Assembly (NCBI GenBank): GCA_031267175.1 | Contig: JAIRZP010000064.1 | Coordinates: 1 to 9,632 of the forward strand | DNA: 9,632 nt | Origin: Coriobacteriales bacterium | GTDB taxonomy: Bacteria > Actinomycetota > Coriobacteriia > Coriobacteriales > UBA8131 | Reading direction: 5' to 3' | Part shown: one piece after another, positions 1 to 6,943 of the stretch | How the letters are laid out: each line of letters opens with the position of its first letter | How positions within the stretch are numbered: the first letter of the stretch is position 1 | Made by a program: the position numbers and the translations under genes | Notes under the pieces: generated by a model | Seen by the model: the letters and a program-made list of their open reading frames with translations, nothing else | Databases searched by the model: none | Told to the model about the DNA's origin: nothing

Positions 1-349
1 TAACACCGTAGCCCAGGCTCCCCATGACCCCGCTGCCTATCTCTCACAGTTCAGCTCTCCGGTACCGGAACTGCGGTGGCTCGCAGAGCAGGCGCTCAAC
101 AGCATCCTTGCCTCTTACCGCATCTGGCAGGCGGCAGGCTACCGCTTTGCCCCGTTCAGGCAGGACTACGAAAGCTGCCTCGCCCTGCGGAACGTGGACA
201 CGGTCGTGAGCAACAGCAGGGGCGACGTACTGGCGGAAGGCGCAATACGGGGCGTGGACGACGATGGCCGCCTCCTCCTGGAGGACGCAAGCGGCAGCCT
301 GGTACGGATAAGTACCGGTGAGGTGACATTGCGCCGCGAGCGCGCCTGA
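1..349 (+). CDS. birA: Biotin--[acetyl-CoA-carboxylase] ligase, C-terminal part (5' truncated by window)
   Basis: Reading from base 2 gives 115 residues in frame to TGA at 347-349. The gene begins outside the window. The end resembles the tail of BirA/BPL enzymes: an alpha-helical stretch (LRWLAEQALNSILASYRIWQ) that closes the ligase domain, then a small SH3-like C-terminal domain with the pattern VSNSRGDVLAEGAIRGVDDDGRLLLED and a closing STGEVTLR. In the family this matches G-x-V-x-EG-x-A-x-GID-x-x-G-x-LL with a terminal SAGEVSLR. BirA makes biotinyl-AMP and transfers biotin to a lysine of biotin carboxyl carrier proteins in the cytoplasm. The catalytic domain is not visible, so the call rests on the C-terminal domain only. 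The next gene starts 45 bp downstream on the same strand, so co-transcription is possible. Confidence 0.77.
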   Translation, partial: NTVAQAPHDPAAYLSQFSSPVPELRWLAEQALNSILASYRIWQAAGYRFAPFRQDYESCLALRNVDTVVSNSRGDVLAEGAIRGVDDDGRLLLEDASGSLVRISTGEVTLRRERA

Positions 350-380
350 ATCGGCTACACTCAGTATTCACTCAAATTGC

Positions 381-386
381 AAAGGG
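381..386 (+). promoter_or_regulatory. Ribosome binding site for the MATE gene (decides the start)
   Basis: AAAGGG lies 8 bp before the ATG at 395. An in-frame TTG at 377 would give six more residues, but it has no purine-rich site in front of it and the Shine-Dalgarno would fall inside its own coding region. I therefore choose ATG 395. Confidence 0.6.
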
Positions 387-394
387 TATACCGT

Positions 395-2047
395 ATGTCA
401 AACCCCAGACGCGATGAGCCAGTGTCTGAAAACTCACGCGCTATCACAGAAAACACTATCCAGGCTGAGCCGGTACTGCTCCAGACAGGCGACATGTTAG
501 AGGTCGATCTTGAGTTGGAGCTCGATGCCAGGGAGTTCGATGATTATACCCCTGACGAGCCGGTCTCCAAGCGTGGCATGCAGTATGCGCCCAAAAAGAC
601 ACCGGAAAACGATCAGGTTGACCGAATGGGTACCGCCAAGCTGGGGAGGCTTATCCTTGAGTTTGCCATACCTTCGATAATCAGCATGGTGGTCAACGGC
701 TCCTACAACGTCATCGATTCCATCTTCCTCGGCAGGAGCCTGGGCGACATCGGCCTGGCAACCGTCACCGTGGCCGCGCCCATCATGATAGTGTCCATGG
801 CGGTATCGGTGCTCGTGGGCGCCGGCGGCAATGCGCTCATGGCCATCAAGCTCGGGGAGGGAAAGCGCGAAACCGCTGAGCGCGTCATGGGGAATACCCT
901 CGTTCTCTCCCTTGCCCTGGCCCTGCTCTGCACCCTGGGGGTTCTGCTCTTTATTGACCCGGTTCTGACACTTTCCGGCAGCACCGAGGTGATTCACGAC
1001 TCTGCGTGCACTTTCGTGAGGATCATAGCCGCAGGATTTGTGTTTCAGTTCGTGGGCATGGGATTCAACAACTTCATGCGTACAGCCGGTAATCCACGGG
1101 GAGCCCTGTATGTGATGATCTCGGGAGTGACCGTGAGCATCGTGCTCAACTACCTTCTCGTCATGGTCTGGGGCTTTGGCGTGGTCGGATCTGCCCTGGC
1201 TACCATCGTCGGTATGCTGGTGACCTGTACCGGCGTGCTGTACTACTTTACCCGGTCAAAGAGCGCACCCTTCAAGCTGCAACTCAAGTTCATGAAGCCC
1301 AGTCCTCGCCTCATGGCCAATATCTGCGTCCTGGGTTCCGCCTCCTTCTTCCTGCAGATAGCCGTCGTCATTATCAACCTCGTGCTCAACAACCAACTGG
1401 TGTTCTATGGGGCCTCAGACCCCATCGGCTCCGAAGGTGCGCTCGCGGCCATCGGGGTCATGAGCCGAATATCGATGTTCGCCTTCTTCCCCATACTGGG
1501 CATCTCTATCGCCATCCAGCCCCTTCTCGGCTACAACTATGGGGCCAAGCTGTATCCGCGCGTTAAGAAGTCCTTCCTTATCGCGCTGGTCTGGATCATG
1601 GCCTTTGGTGTGTTCTTCTGGCTCCTGGTGCACATCTTTCCCACGCCAATCGTCGAGCTCTTCGGCGTGCACGCGGAGCTCCAGGACTTTACCATCAAGG
1701 CTATTCAGGTGATGATGATGCTCATGCCCCTCGCGGGCATACAGGTGCTGTCCGCCGGGTACTTTCAGGCGACGGGCCAACCGCTCAAGTCGATGTTCAT
1801 ATCCCTGACGCGCCAGCTGCTGTACCTGGTACCCCTCCTCATCTTCCTGCCCGGCCTCGTGCAGCAGCTCGCCCTTGCCATTACGCCCCTGGAGTCGCTG
1901 TACTATTCCTACCCGATAGCCGACATACTCTCCATCATCACCGCGAGCACCATGATGCTCATTGAGTGGAGGCGGCTTACTCGCCTTAAGGAGAAGCAGC
2001 AGGGCACCAAAGCGGGAGACTCTGTCGCAGGCACCGCAGCAGCCTGA
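395..2047 (+). CDS. MATE family efflux transporter with acidic N-terminal tail
   Basis: The product is 550 residues from the ATG at 395. From about residue 80 it is a multidrug and toxin extrusion (MATE) transporter: LGRLILEFAIPSI leads into a first membrane segment, followed by VNGSYNVIDSIFLGR, the conserved FMRTAGNPRGALY, and GISIAIQPLLGYNYGA at the start of the second repeat. About twelve hydrophobic segments in two six-helix halves are visible, as expected. MATE pumps export cationic drugs or metabolites in exchange for Na+ or H+ at the cytoplasmic membrane; the substrate cannot be predicted. Family members usually have about 440-470 residues. The excess is an N-terminal hydrophilic, strongly acidic tail (about residues 1-80) that contains DEPVS twice. 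The C-terminus ends in a basic helix and an Ala-rich tail. No clear promoter is seen in the 45 bp before it, so it may be read through from birA. Confidence 0.92.
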   Translation: MSNPRRDEPVSENSRAITENTIQAEPVLLQTGDMLEVDLELELDAREFDDYTPDEPVSKRGMQYAPKKTPENDQVDRMGTAKLGRLILEFAIPSIISMVVNGSYNVIDSIFLGRSLGDIGLATVTVAAPIMIVSMAVSVLVGAGGNALMAIKLGEGKRETAERVMGNTLVLSLALALLCTLGVLLFIDPVLTLSGSTEVIHDSACTFVRIIAAGFVFQFVGMGFNNFMRTAGNPRGALYVMISGVTVSIVLNYLLVMVWGFGVVGSALATIVGMLVTCTGVLYYFTRSKSAPFKLQLKFMKPSPRLMANICVLGSASFFLQIAVVIINLVLNNQLVFYGASDPIGSEGALAAIGVMSRISMFAFFPILGISIAIQPLLGYNYGAKLYPRVKKSFLIALVWIMAFGVFFWLLVHIFPTPIVELFGVHAELQDFTIKAIQVMMMLMPLAGIQVLSAGYFQATGQPLKSMFISLTRQLLYLVPLLIFLPGLVQQLALAITPLESLYYSYPIADILSIITASTMMLIEWRRLTRLKEKQQGTKAGDSVAGTAAA

Positions 2048-2115
2048 GAACCTACCCAGTCAAGCAGCATATCGGGCTGATTGTCGAGCGGCTTGGATAT
2101 TCAGAAGCGGAGCAG
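2048..2115. other. Short gap between convergent MATE and pth genes
   Basis: A 68-bp spacer between two stop codons. I looked for a shared terminator: ATATC (2070-2074) and GATAT (2096-2100) could pair, but the inner bases do not extend the stem and no T-run follows on either strand. No convincing terminator or gene. Confidence 0.4.
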
Positions 2116-2751
2116 CTAATTAAACCGATTCTGTGTCTCGGTGAGGTCATGCTCCAGCAGGAAGCGCGTGGCATCCGCACCGCGGGCGGCATCGACGCGC
2201 AGTTCCTCGAGACTTTCGCCCTTCAACTGCTGCAACACATACTCAAAGCTGTCCATACGGCCGGGCGCCTTTCCCACACCGATCTTGATGCGGATAAAGT
2301 CTGCTCCCACCTGGGCGATAATGTCGCGGATGCCGTTATGCCCGCCGTGCCCCCCGCCCTTCTTTATACGGAGCGCCCCCGGAGGGAGGTCGAGGTCGTC
2401 CTGCACGACAATGAGCGACTCCAGCCCTGTTTTGTAGTGTTTGAGAAGTCCTTTGACCGCGCGTCCCGAACTGTTCATCATGGTCTGGGGCTTGGCGAGT
2501 ACGAGCAGTGTCCGCCCGCCCTGCTCTTTGGCAAGCATCACGCGCTTCTCCGCTACAAGGCTGTCAAAACGGACACGCCAGTTATCACTGCCAAACTCCT
2601 CGGCCAGGGCATCAACCGCAAAAAAGCCGGCATTGTGACGGGTCGCGGCGTAGCGCTCGCCGGGATTGCCCAGGCCCACGACTATCCGGCAGCTTTCGCC
2701 TTCACCGGCCGAGCCAGCAAAACGAGCCTTGATGTTGTCGAGCAGGGCCAA
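2116..2751 (-). CDS. pth: Peptidyl-tRNA hydrolase
   Basis: The product is 211 residues. It cleaves the ester bond of peptidyl-tRNAs released from stalled ribosomes, recycling tRNA in the cytoplasm. All active-site residues are present with the same spacing as in E. coli Pth: N29 in GLGNPG, catalytic H39 in RHNAGF, N93 in MMNSSG, D118 in QDDLDLPPG and N139 in GHNG. The start is a TTG at 2751, only 2 bp after the prs stop codon. It is the only plausible in-frame start: upstream the frame closes without ATG/GTG/TTG, and the next starts fall inside the conserved core. There is no good Shine-Dalgarno, so translation probably depends on ribosomes finishing prs. The result is about 20 residues before the conserved core, longer than most Pth proteins (about 190 residues). 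It is the last gene of the glmU-prs-pth operon within this window and converges with the MATE gene. Confidence 0.96.
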   Translation of the reverse strand: MALLDNIKARFAGSAGEGESCRIVVGLGNPGERYAATRHNAGFFAVDALAEEFGSDNWRVRFDSLVAEKRVMLAKEQGGRTLLVLAKPQTMMNSSGRAVKGLLKHYKTGLESLIVVQDDLDLPPGALRIKKGGGHGGHNGIRDIIAQVGADFIRIKIGVGKAPGRMDSFEYVLQQLKGESLEELRVDAARGADATRFLLEHDLTETQNRFN

Positions 2752-2753
2752 GG

Positions 2754-3728
2754 CTACAGGGCAAAGTCCGGGTCGAAGAGCTCACTCACCGAGGCGTTGT
2801 TGAAGACGTTGGAAATCGCCTGGGCCAGTAAGGGCGCAACGCTCACCACCTTGATCTTGCCGGTCTGGAGGCTCGGCGGCACCGGTACGGTATCGCAGAC
2901 CACAACCTCCTCGATGTCTATCCCCTGAAGCCGCTCGTAGGCCTGGCCGGAGAACAGCCCGTGCGTGGCACAGACATACACGTCCTCAGCGCCTTTGAGT
3001 TTGAGCGCCTGCACCCCCGCGACGATGGAGCCGGCGGTGTCTATCATGTCGTCGTTGAGGATGCAGGTCTTGCCCGCGACCTCACCAATGACATTGCTGA
3101 CCTCCGCCAGGTTGTGGGCCGGCCGCGTCTTGTGCAGGATGGCAAGGTCGCAGTCCATGATGTCCGCCAGCTTCTTGGCGGCCTTGGCCCTGCCCACGTC
3201 GGGCGAGACAATGCAGACCCTGGCAAGATTGAGATTGCCAAAGTAGTTTGCAAAGATGGGCAGCGCGGTAAGATGGTTAACCGGGCGGTCAAAGAAGCCC
3301 TGGATCTGCCCCTGGTGCAGATCGACGGTAATGACCCGGTCAACGCCCGCGGCACTGAGCATGTCGGCCACCAGTTTAGCGGTGATAGGCTCACGGGCGG
3401 CACTCTTCTTGTCCTGGCGCGAGTAGCCGAAGTAGGTGATGACCGCGGTGATGGAATGAGCGCTGGCGCGTTTGGCGGCATCGCACATCACGAGAAGCTC
3501 CATGAGCGTGTCGTTGACGCTCCCGCTCTCGCAGCTGGACACCGACTGCACGATAAAGAGGTCGCTGCCGCGCACGCTCTGCTTATAGCGGGCATAGATC
3601 TCGCCGTTGGCAAAGGTTTTTATCTTGACGCCGGAGAGTTCCATCCTGAGTATCTCGGCGATGCTCTCACTGAGCTGCGGGTTGCTCCTGCCACTGAAGA
3701 GCATGAGATTCTTGGTTACTTCGGTCAT
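2754..3728 (-). CDS. prs: Ribose-phosphate pyrophosphokinase (PRPP synthetase, class I)
   Basis: The product is 324 residues, the usual length. It transfers pyrophosphate from ATP to ribose 5-phosphate to make PRPP for purine, pyrimidine, histidine, tryptophan and NAD synthesis. Visible landmarks are NGEIYARY near residue 41, the flexible loop YFGYSRQDKKS (99-109), the metal-binding DLHQGQIQGFFD (136-147), the catalytic-loop Lys200 and Arg202 in HKTRP, and the PRPP-binding loop NDDMIDTAGS (225-234). In most class I enzymes the catalytic loop reads K-R-R-P; here the middle Arg is Thr, while the two functionally important positions are kept. The ATG at 3728 comes one base after the glmU stop, and its Shine-Dalgarno lies within the last codons of glmU, so the two are translationally coupled. 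The stop TAG is 2 bp before the pth start. Confidence 0.96.
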   Translation of the reverse strand: MTEVTKNLMLFSGRSNPQLSESIAEILRMELSGVKIKTFANGEIYARYKQSVRGSDLFIVQSVSSCESGSVNDTLMELLVMCDAAKRASAHSITAVITYFGYSRQDKKSAAREPITAKLVADMLSAAGVDRVITVDLHQGQIQGFFDRPVNHLTALPIFANYFGNLNLARVCIVSPDVGRAKAAKKLADIMDCDLAILHKTRPAHNLAEVSNVIGEVAGKTCILNDDMIDTAGSIVAGVQALKLKGAEDVYVCATHGLFSGQAYERLQGIDIEEVVVCDTVPVPPSLQTGKIKVVSVAPLLAQAISNVFNNASVSELFDPDFAL

Positions 3729-3729
3729 G

Positions 3730-5092
3730 TCACTCCTTCTGCTTTTTTGTCCAGCCTGTACAGTTCTTCTGTTCCGCGCGTGCGAGGGCGAGGGTTCCGT
3801 CCGGGATGCTGCTCGTTATGACACTGCCGGCGCCGGTTGCGGCGTCCTCTCCCATCGTTACCGGTGCTACAAACATGGTATCACTGCCGACGAAGCTGCG
3901 GCTGCCGATTATCGTGGCATGCTTCTCGTGCCCGTCAAAATTACAGGTTATCGAGCCGGCACCGATATTGACCTCGCTGCCCAGTACGGCGTCGCCGATA
4001 TAGGAGAGGTGCGGCACCTTTGAGCCCGGCCCTATCTCACTCTTCTTTATCTCCACGTGGGTGCCGGCGTGCGAACCGGTGCGCATGACGGTGCCCGGGC
4101 GGAGGTAGGCGCGCGGTCCCACGCTCACCCGGTCCTCCAAAACTGCGTCTATGAGCACGCTGTCGTCTACCACACAGCTCAGTCCGATACGCGAGTTGTT
4201 GACGCGGCTCAGGGGCCCGATGACGCTGCCCCAGCCAATGGTCGTCTTGCCGGTGAGTGTGGTAAGCGGGAGGATCTCCACGTCTGAGGCGAGGGTGACA
4301 TCCGGGCCGATCCAGGCGGTAGCAGGGTCGAGTATCGTGACGCCGTCGAGCATATGCCGCGTGTTGATGCGACGCTGCGCCTCAGCCGTGGCCTCTGCGA
4401 GCTGTACGCGGTCATTGATGCCGGCCAACTCGCCCGCGTCCGGGGCACGTATCGCCTCCACACGCTCGCCTGCCGCCAACGCCAGGGCAACCACGTCGGT
4501 GAGATAGTACTCGCCCTGCTGATTATCGTTGCCGAGCCTGCGGAGAAGGGTGAAGAGCGGCGGTACTGAAGCAGTACACACCGGCATTGACCTCGTCCAC
4601 TGCGAGCTCATCGCCCGTGGCATCCCGCTGCTCAACGATGCGGCTCAAGGCTCCCTCTGCGTCGCGCAGGACACGCCCGTATCCCGTGGGATCCTCCACG
4701 TGCAGGGTAAGGAGTGAGACAGTGGCCCCGCTTTGGAGATGCGCCGCCACGAGCGAGCGTAGCGTAGGGGGCTGGAGTAGGGGAGTGTCGCCGGAGACCA
4801 CCACGAGCGTCTCTACCCCTGCTGCGTCAAGCGCACGCTCCGCCATGAGAACGGCATGCCCGGTGCCCAGCTGTTCATCCTGGTACACGATACGGGTATC
4901 CTCCACGAGGGGAGCCGTTATCTCGCGTCCGTCTCCCAGAACAACGAACACCTCATCGGTGTCGGCCGCCCAGGCAGCATCCACCACCCAGCGCAGCAGC
5001 GGCTTGCCGAGGATCTCGTGGGCGACTTTTGGCTTGTGTGATTTCATTCGCGTCCCGGCACCGGCGGCCAGGACAAGCGTGGAAAAGCCCAT
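3730..5092 (-). CDS. glmU: Bifunctional GlmU (UDP-GlcNAc pyrophosphorylase / glucosamine-1-P acetyltransferase), interrupted by a one-base frameshift
   Basis: GlmU acetylates glucosamine 1-phosphate and then couples it to UTP, giving UDP-GlcNAc for peptidoglycan and other glycans. The first reading frame (ATG 5092, preceded by AAAGGAAG) encodes the uridylyltransferase domain: LAAGAGTRMKSHKPK at about residues 8-22, QLGTGHA, VSGDTPLL, GYGR and VNAGVYCF. It runs into a stop at 4523-4525. From about 4557 the neighbouring frame continues exactly where the family should, with RRLGNDNQQGEYYLTD, then the left-handed beta-helix acetyltransferase domain with AYLRPGT, the catalytic-His segment VPHLSYIGDA, VNIGAGSITCNFDG and FVGSDT, to TGA at 3730. 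Skipping one base gives 453 residues, normal for GlmU. Nothing else is missing. Possible explanations are a sequencing error, a real mutation, two separately made domains, or ribosomal frameshifting. First gene of glmU-prs-pth. Confidence 0.9.
3733..3740 (-). promoter_or_regulatory. Ribosome binding site of prs, inside the end of glmU
   Basis: On the - strand AGAAGGAG lies just before the glmU TGA, one base and then the prs ATG at 3728. The site lies within the last codons of glmU, which is typical of translational coupling. Confidence 0.7.
4553..4562 (-). other. Frameshift site in glmU (one extra base)
   Basis: On the - strand the upstream frame reads F-S-T-A-A-L-H and then shadow residues to TAA at 4525-4523. 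The downstream frame reads P-L-F-T-L-L-R-R. Dropping one base in the CGCCGCTC stretch gives S-T-A-L-F-T-L-L-R-R, a smooth join. The total of 1363 bases from ATG to stop is one more than a multiple of three. There is no long homopolymer here, only a short GCGGCGG-type triplet repeat. Confidence 0.85.
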
Positions 5093-5095
5093 CGG

Positions 5096-5103
5096 CTTCC
5101 TTT
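5096..5103 (-). promoter_or_regulatory. Ribosome binding site of glmU
   Basis: AAAGGAAG on the - strand, with AAAGGA ending 5 bases before ATG 5092. It selects this Met over the longer open frame to 5278, whose upstream part is not GlmU-like and would precede the LAAGAGTR core by about 70 residues. Confidence 0.65.
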
Positions 5104-5146
5104 CAAGTAAGACAGACAGCAATCTTAGGGATGGGATGATTGTAAC

Positions 5147-5175
5147 ACTATAACAGTTTGGAAATCTTCCCAGAA
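5147..5175 (-). promoter_or_regulatory. Predicted promoter of the glmU-prs-pth operon
   Basis: On the - strand TATAGT (5152-5147) is preceded by TGT, giving an extended -10 (TGnTATAGT). A weak -35, TTCTGG (5175-5170), stands exactly 17 bp upstream. Transcription would start about 50 bases before the glmU ATG. Recognised by motif only; an overlapping TACAAT at 5144-5139 is a weaker alternative. Confidence 0.45.
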
Positions 5176-5203
5176 TCCTGCTGGAATGTAACGGTTGTAT
5201 GGG

Positions 5204-5209
5204 TATAAT
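5204..5209 (+). promoter_or_regulatory. Predicted -10 element of the L,D-transpeptidase promoter
   Basis: A perfect TATAAT on the + strand in the divergent region. No good TTGACA-like -35 is found at 16-18 bp (the candidates are CTGGAA/TGGAAT-like). Start of transcription would be near 5216, leaving a leader of about 100 bases before ATG 5319. The leader shows no riboswitch that I recognise and no strong hairpin. Confidence 0.45.
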
Positions 5210-5318
5210 AGATGGCGAGTAATCAGGTAACCCAGCATGGGCGCTCGGCCAGTGGCACACACAACAGCAGGCGCGCATACTGAGTGTGGCTCAAGAAGAA
5301 GAATAAACGCAAAAGTAT

Positions 5319-6932
5319 ATGCCAAGCATGAGAGCGGGGTTGTTCCAACAGATGAAACTGCCAGATGTTGCACCACGGCAGGGTGATACGGGCGAGGCCC
5401 TGGCGTCCTTTGCGCAGGGAGAGGGCGCGTCGTTTGATACCGCCGTCATGCCCGCGCAGAATATGTTCACTCCTGTTGGTGGGGTCGCTTCTCAGGTGGC
5501 ACTGCCCAAGACGGCGGTCATGCCAAAGCAGAAGCGTTCGCTCCGCTGGCTGTGGATACTTCTCGGCATTATCGGCGGGCTCATCCTTGCCGCGTACATC
5601 GGATTCTCCGTCTTTTTCATGAGTCACTTCATGTTCAATACGACGGTCAATGGCGTGGACGTGACCTTTCAATCCCCTGATGGCGTTGACGCGTACCTGG
5701 CCTCGGAGATAGAGGGCTATACCCTGCGCATAGCGGCGCGCGAAGACCAGAACGCCACCATCACCTCGAGTGACATAGGCCTGCGCTATGTGGCAGACGG
5801 CCAGATGGACAGCAGGGTCGCCAGCCAGCAGGTCTGGGCCTGGCCACTTGCGCTCCTTCCGGAGAATAGCTCGGCCATACAGCACGTGAGCATGCAATTT
5901 GACACGCAGAAGCTCAACACCACCCTCACCGCGCTGAGCTTTATGAATGCGGAGCAGATGAGGGCACCCGTCGATGCCTCCCTGGCTTTTGAAGGCAACG
6001 CCTACGTCATTTCTCCCGGTGATGAGGGTACGACCCTCGACCTTGCCAAGACAGAGACGGTTGTTGCGGAGGCCATAGACGAGGGGCTCACCACGCTTAA
6101 CCTGGACGAGGAAGGCCTCTATGCGCGCCCCGCGGTTCCCGCTGACGACCCTTTGCTGGTTGGCGACAGGGACACATTCAACCAGTACGTGCCCTTCCAG
6201 ATTATCTACACCCTCGGCGACCGCCGCGAGGTGCTCGATGGCAACACCACAATTAACTGGGTCGATACCGCGGCCGGGGCCGGTGCACCGCTCAACGACG
6301 ATGCCGTGCGGGCCTGGGTAGCCGATTTTGCCAGCCGTTACGACACACTCGGCAGCACCCGTACCATCGTCAACGGCTTTGGCGAGGAAAAGCAGGTCAC
6401 CGGCGGCACCTATGGATGGCAGGTTGACCAGGAGGCCGAGTTCTGGGCCATCAAGGCAGCCTTCGAGCAGCACCTCGGAGAAGAACGTGAGCCCCTCCTG
6501 TCCGGCTGGGCCGCCTCGCTGGATGCCCAGGACTGGGGCACGACCTATCTTGAGGTGGACCTCAGCCGCCAATATATGTGGTACTACGTCGATGGTACCT
6601 GTGTTCTGGAGACCGATGTCATCACCGGTAATCCCAACACCGGCTATGCCACGCCCGAAGGCGTCTACTTCATCTTCTCCAAGGCGATGAATATCGTGAC
6701 CCGAGGCGATCCTCTGCCGGGTGGAGGCTATGAGTGGGAGGTGCCCGTAACCTACTGGATGCCCTTTACCTACTCCGGCTGCGGCTTTCACGATGCCTAC
6801 TGGCAGCCCTCCTTTGGCGGCGATTACTACCTCTATCGCGGCTCACACGGCTGCATCAACATGCCGCCGAGCCTTGCACAGGAACTGTACTCGATAGTAG
6901 AGGTGGACACCCCCGTCATCACGCACTACTAA
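5319..6932 (+). CDS. Membrane-anchored L,D-transpeptidase (YkuD domain with PG-binding-type stalk)
   Basis: The product is 537 residues. Residues 1-75 form a cytoplasmic tail ending in a basic patch (KQKRSLR). One membrane helix follows at about 76-101, with no signal cleavage site, so the rest is extracellular. The region from about 105-400 resembles the repeated peptidoglycan-binding type 4 stalk domains seen before YkuD domains (for example VISPGDEGTTLDL and GGTYGWQVDQEAEFWAI). The YkuD catalytic domain spans about 407-535, beginning YLEVDLSRQYMWYY, with His491 in GCGFHD and the catalytic SHGCIN motif (His510, Cys512). Such enzymes cross-link peptidoglycan 3-3 or attach proteins to the wall. 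Start is uncertain: ATG 5319 has no Shine-Dalgarno, with alternatives at 5328 and 5352, and a stop at 5304 closes the frame. It is divergent from glmU and converges with the paaK-like gene, the stops lying 11 bp apart. Confidence 0.9.
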   Translation: MPSMRAGLFQQMKLPDVAPRQGDTGEALASFAQGEGASFDTAVMPAQNMFTPVGGVASQVALPKTAVMPKQKRSLRWLWILLGIIGGLILAAYIGFSVFFMSHFMFNTTVNGVDVTFQSPDGVDAYLASEIEGYTLRIAAREDQNATITSSDIGLRYVADGQMDSRVASQQVWAWPLALLPENSSAIQHVSMQFDTQKLNTTLTALSFMNAEQMRAPVDASLAFEGNAYVISPGDEGTTLDLAKTETVVAEAIDEGLTTLNLDEEGLYARPAVPADDPLLVGDRDTFNQYVPFQIIYTLGDRREVLDGNTTINWVDTAAGAGAPLNDDAVRAWVADFASRYDTLGSTRTIVNGFGEEKQVTGGTYGWQVDQEAEFWAIKAAFEQHLGEEREPLLSGWAASLDAQDWGTTYLEVDLSRQYMWYYVDGTCVLETDVITGNPNTGYATPEGVYFIFSKAMNIVTRGDPLPGGGYEWEVPVTYWMPFTYSGCGFHDAYWQPSFGGDYYLYRGSHGCINMPPSLAQELYSIVEVDTPVITHY

Positions 6933-6943
6933 TAGAGAGTGCC

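Noticed and set aside
497..997. 166-codon open frame on the - strand opposite the MATE gene
   Set aside because: Shadow of a clear membrane transporter gene; no independent evidence.
2050..2148. Protein-like + strand reading in the MATE-pth gap (K-Q-H-I-G-L-I-V-E-R-L-G-Y)
   Set aside because: It looks plausible as peptide, but has no start codon or ribosome site, continues into the antisense of pth, and matches no family I recognise. Too short to call a gene remnant.
2149..2928. 259-codon open frame on the + strand opposite pth and the end of prs
   Set aside because: Antisense shadow of two well-supported genes; crosses their boundary and shows no domain.
2961..3821. 286-codon open frame on the + strand opposite prs
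   Set aside because: Antisense shadow; prs on the other strand has all its motifs.
4523..5278. Longer GlmU N-terminus starting at ATG 5278
   Set aside because: The additional residues are Cys/Pro-rich and unlike GlmU, they would read through the promoter region, and a proper ribosome site precedes ATG 5092.
5212..5283. 23-codon ORF (ATG 5212) just after the TATAAT of the transpeptidase promoter
   Set aside because: Its ATG lies about at or before the expected transcription start and has no ribosome site; treated as leader sequence rather than a gene.
5223..6791. 522-codon open frame on the - strand opposite the L,D-transpeptidase
   Set aside because: It is fully antisense to a gene with a recognisable catalytic domain. 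Its His/Gly/Arg/Val-rich translation has no known motifs and is what GC-rich third positions produce on the opposite strand.
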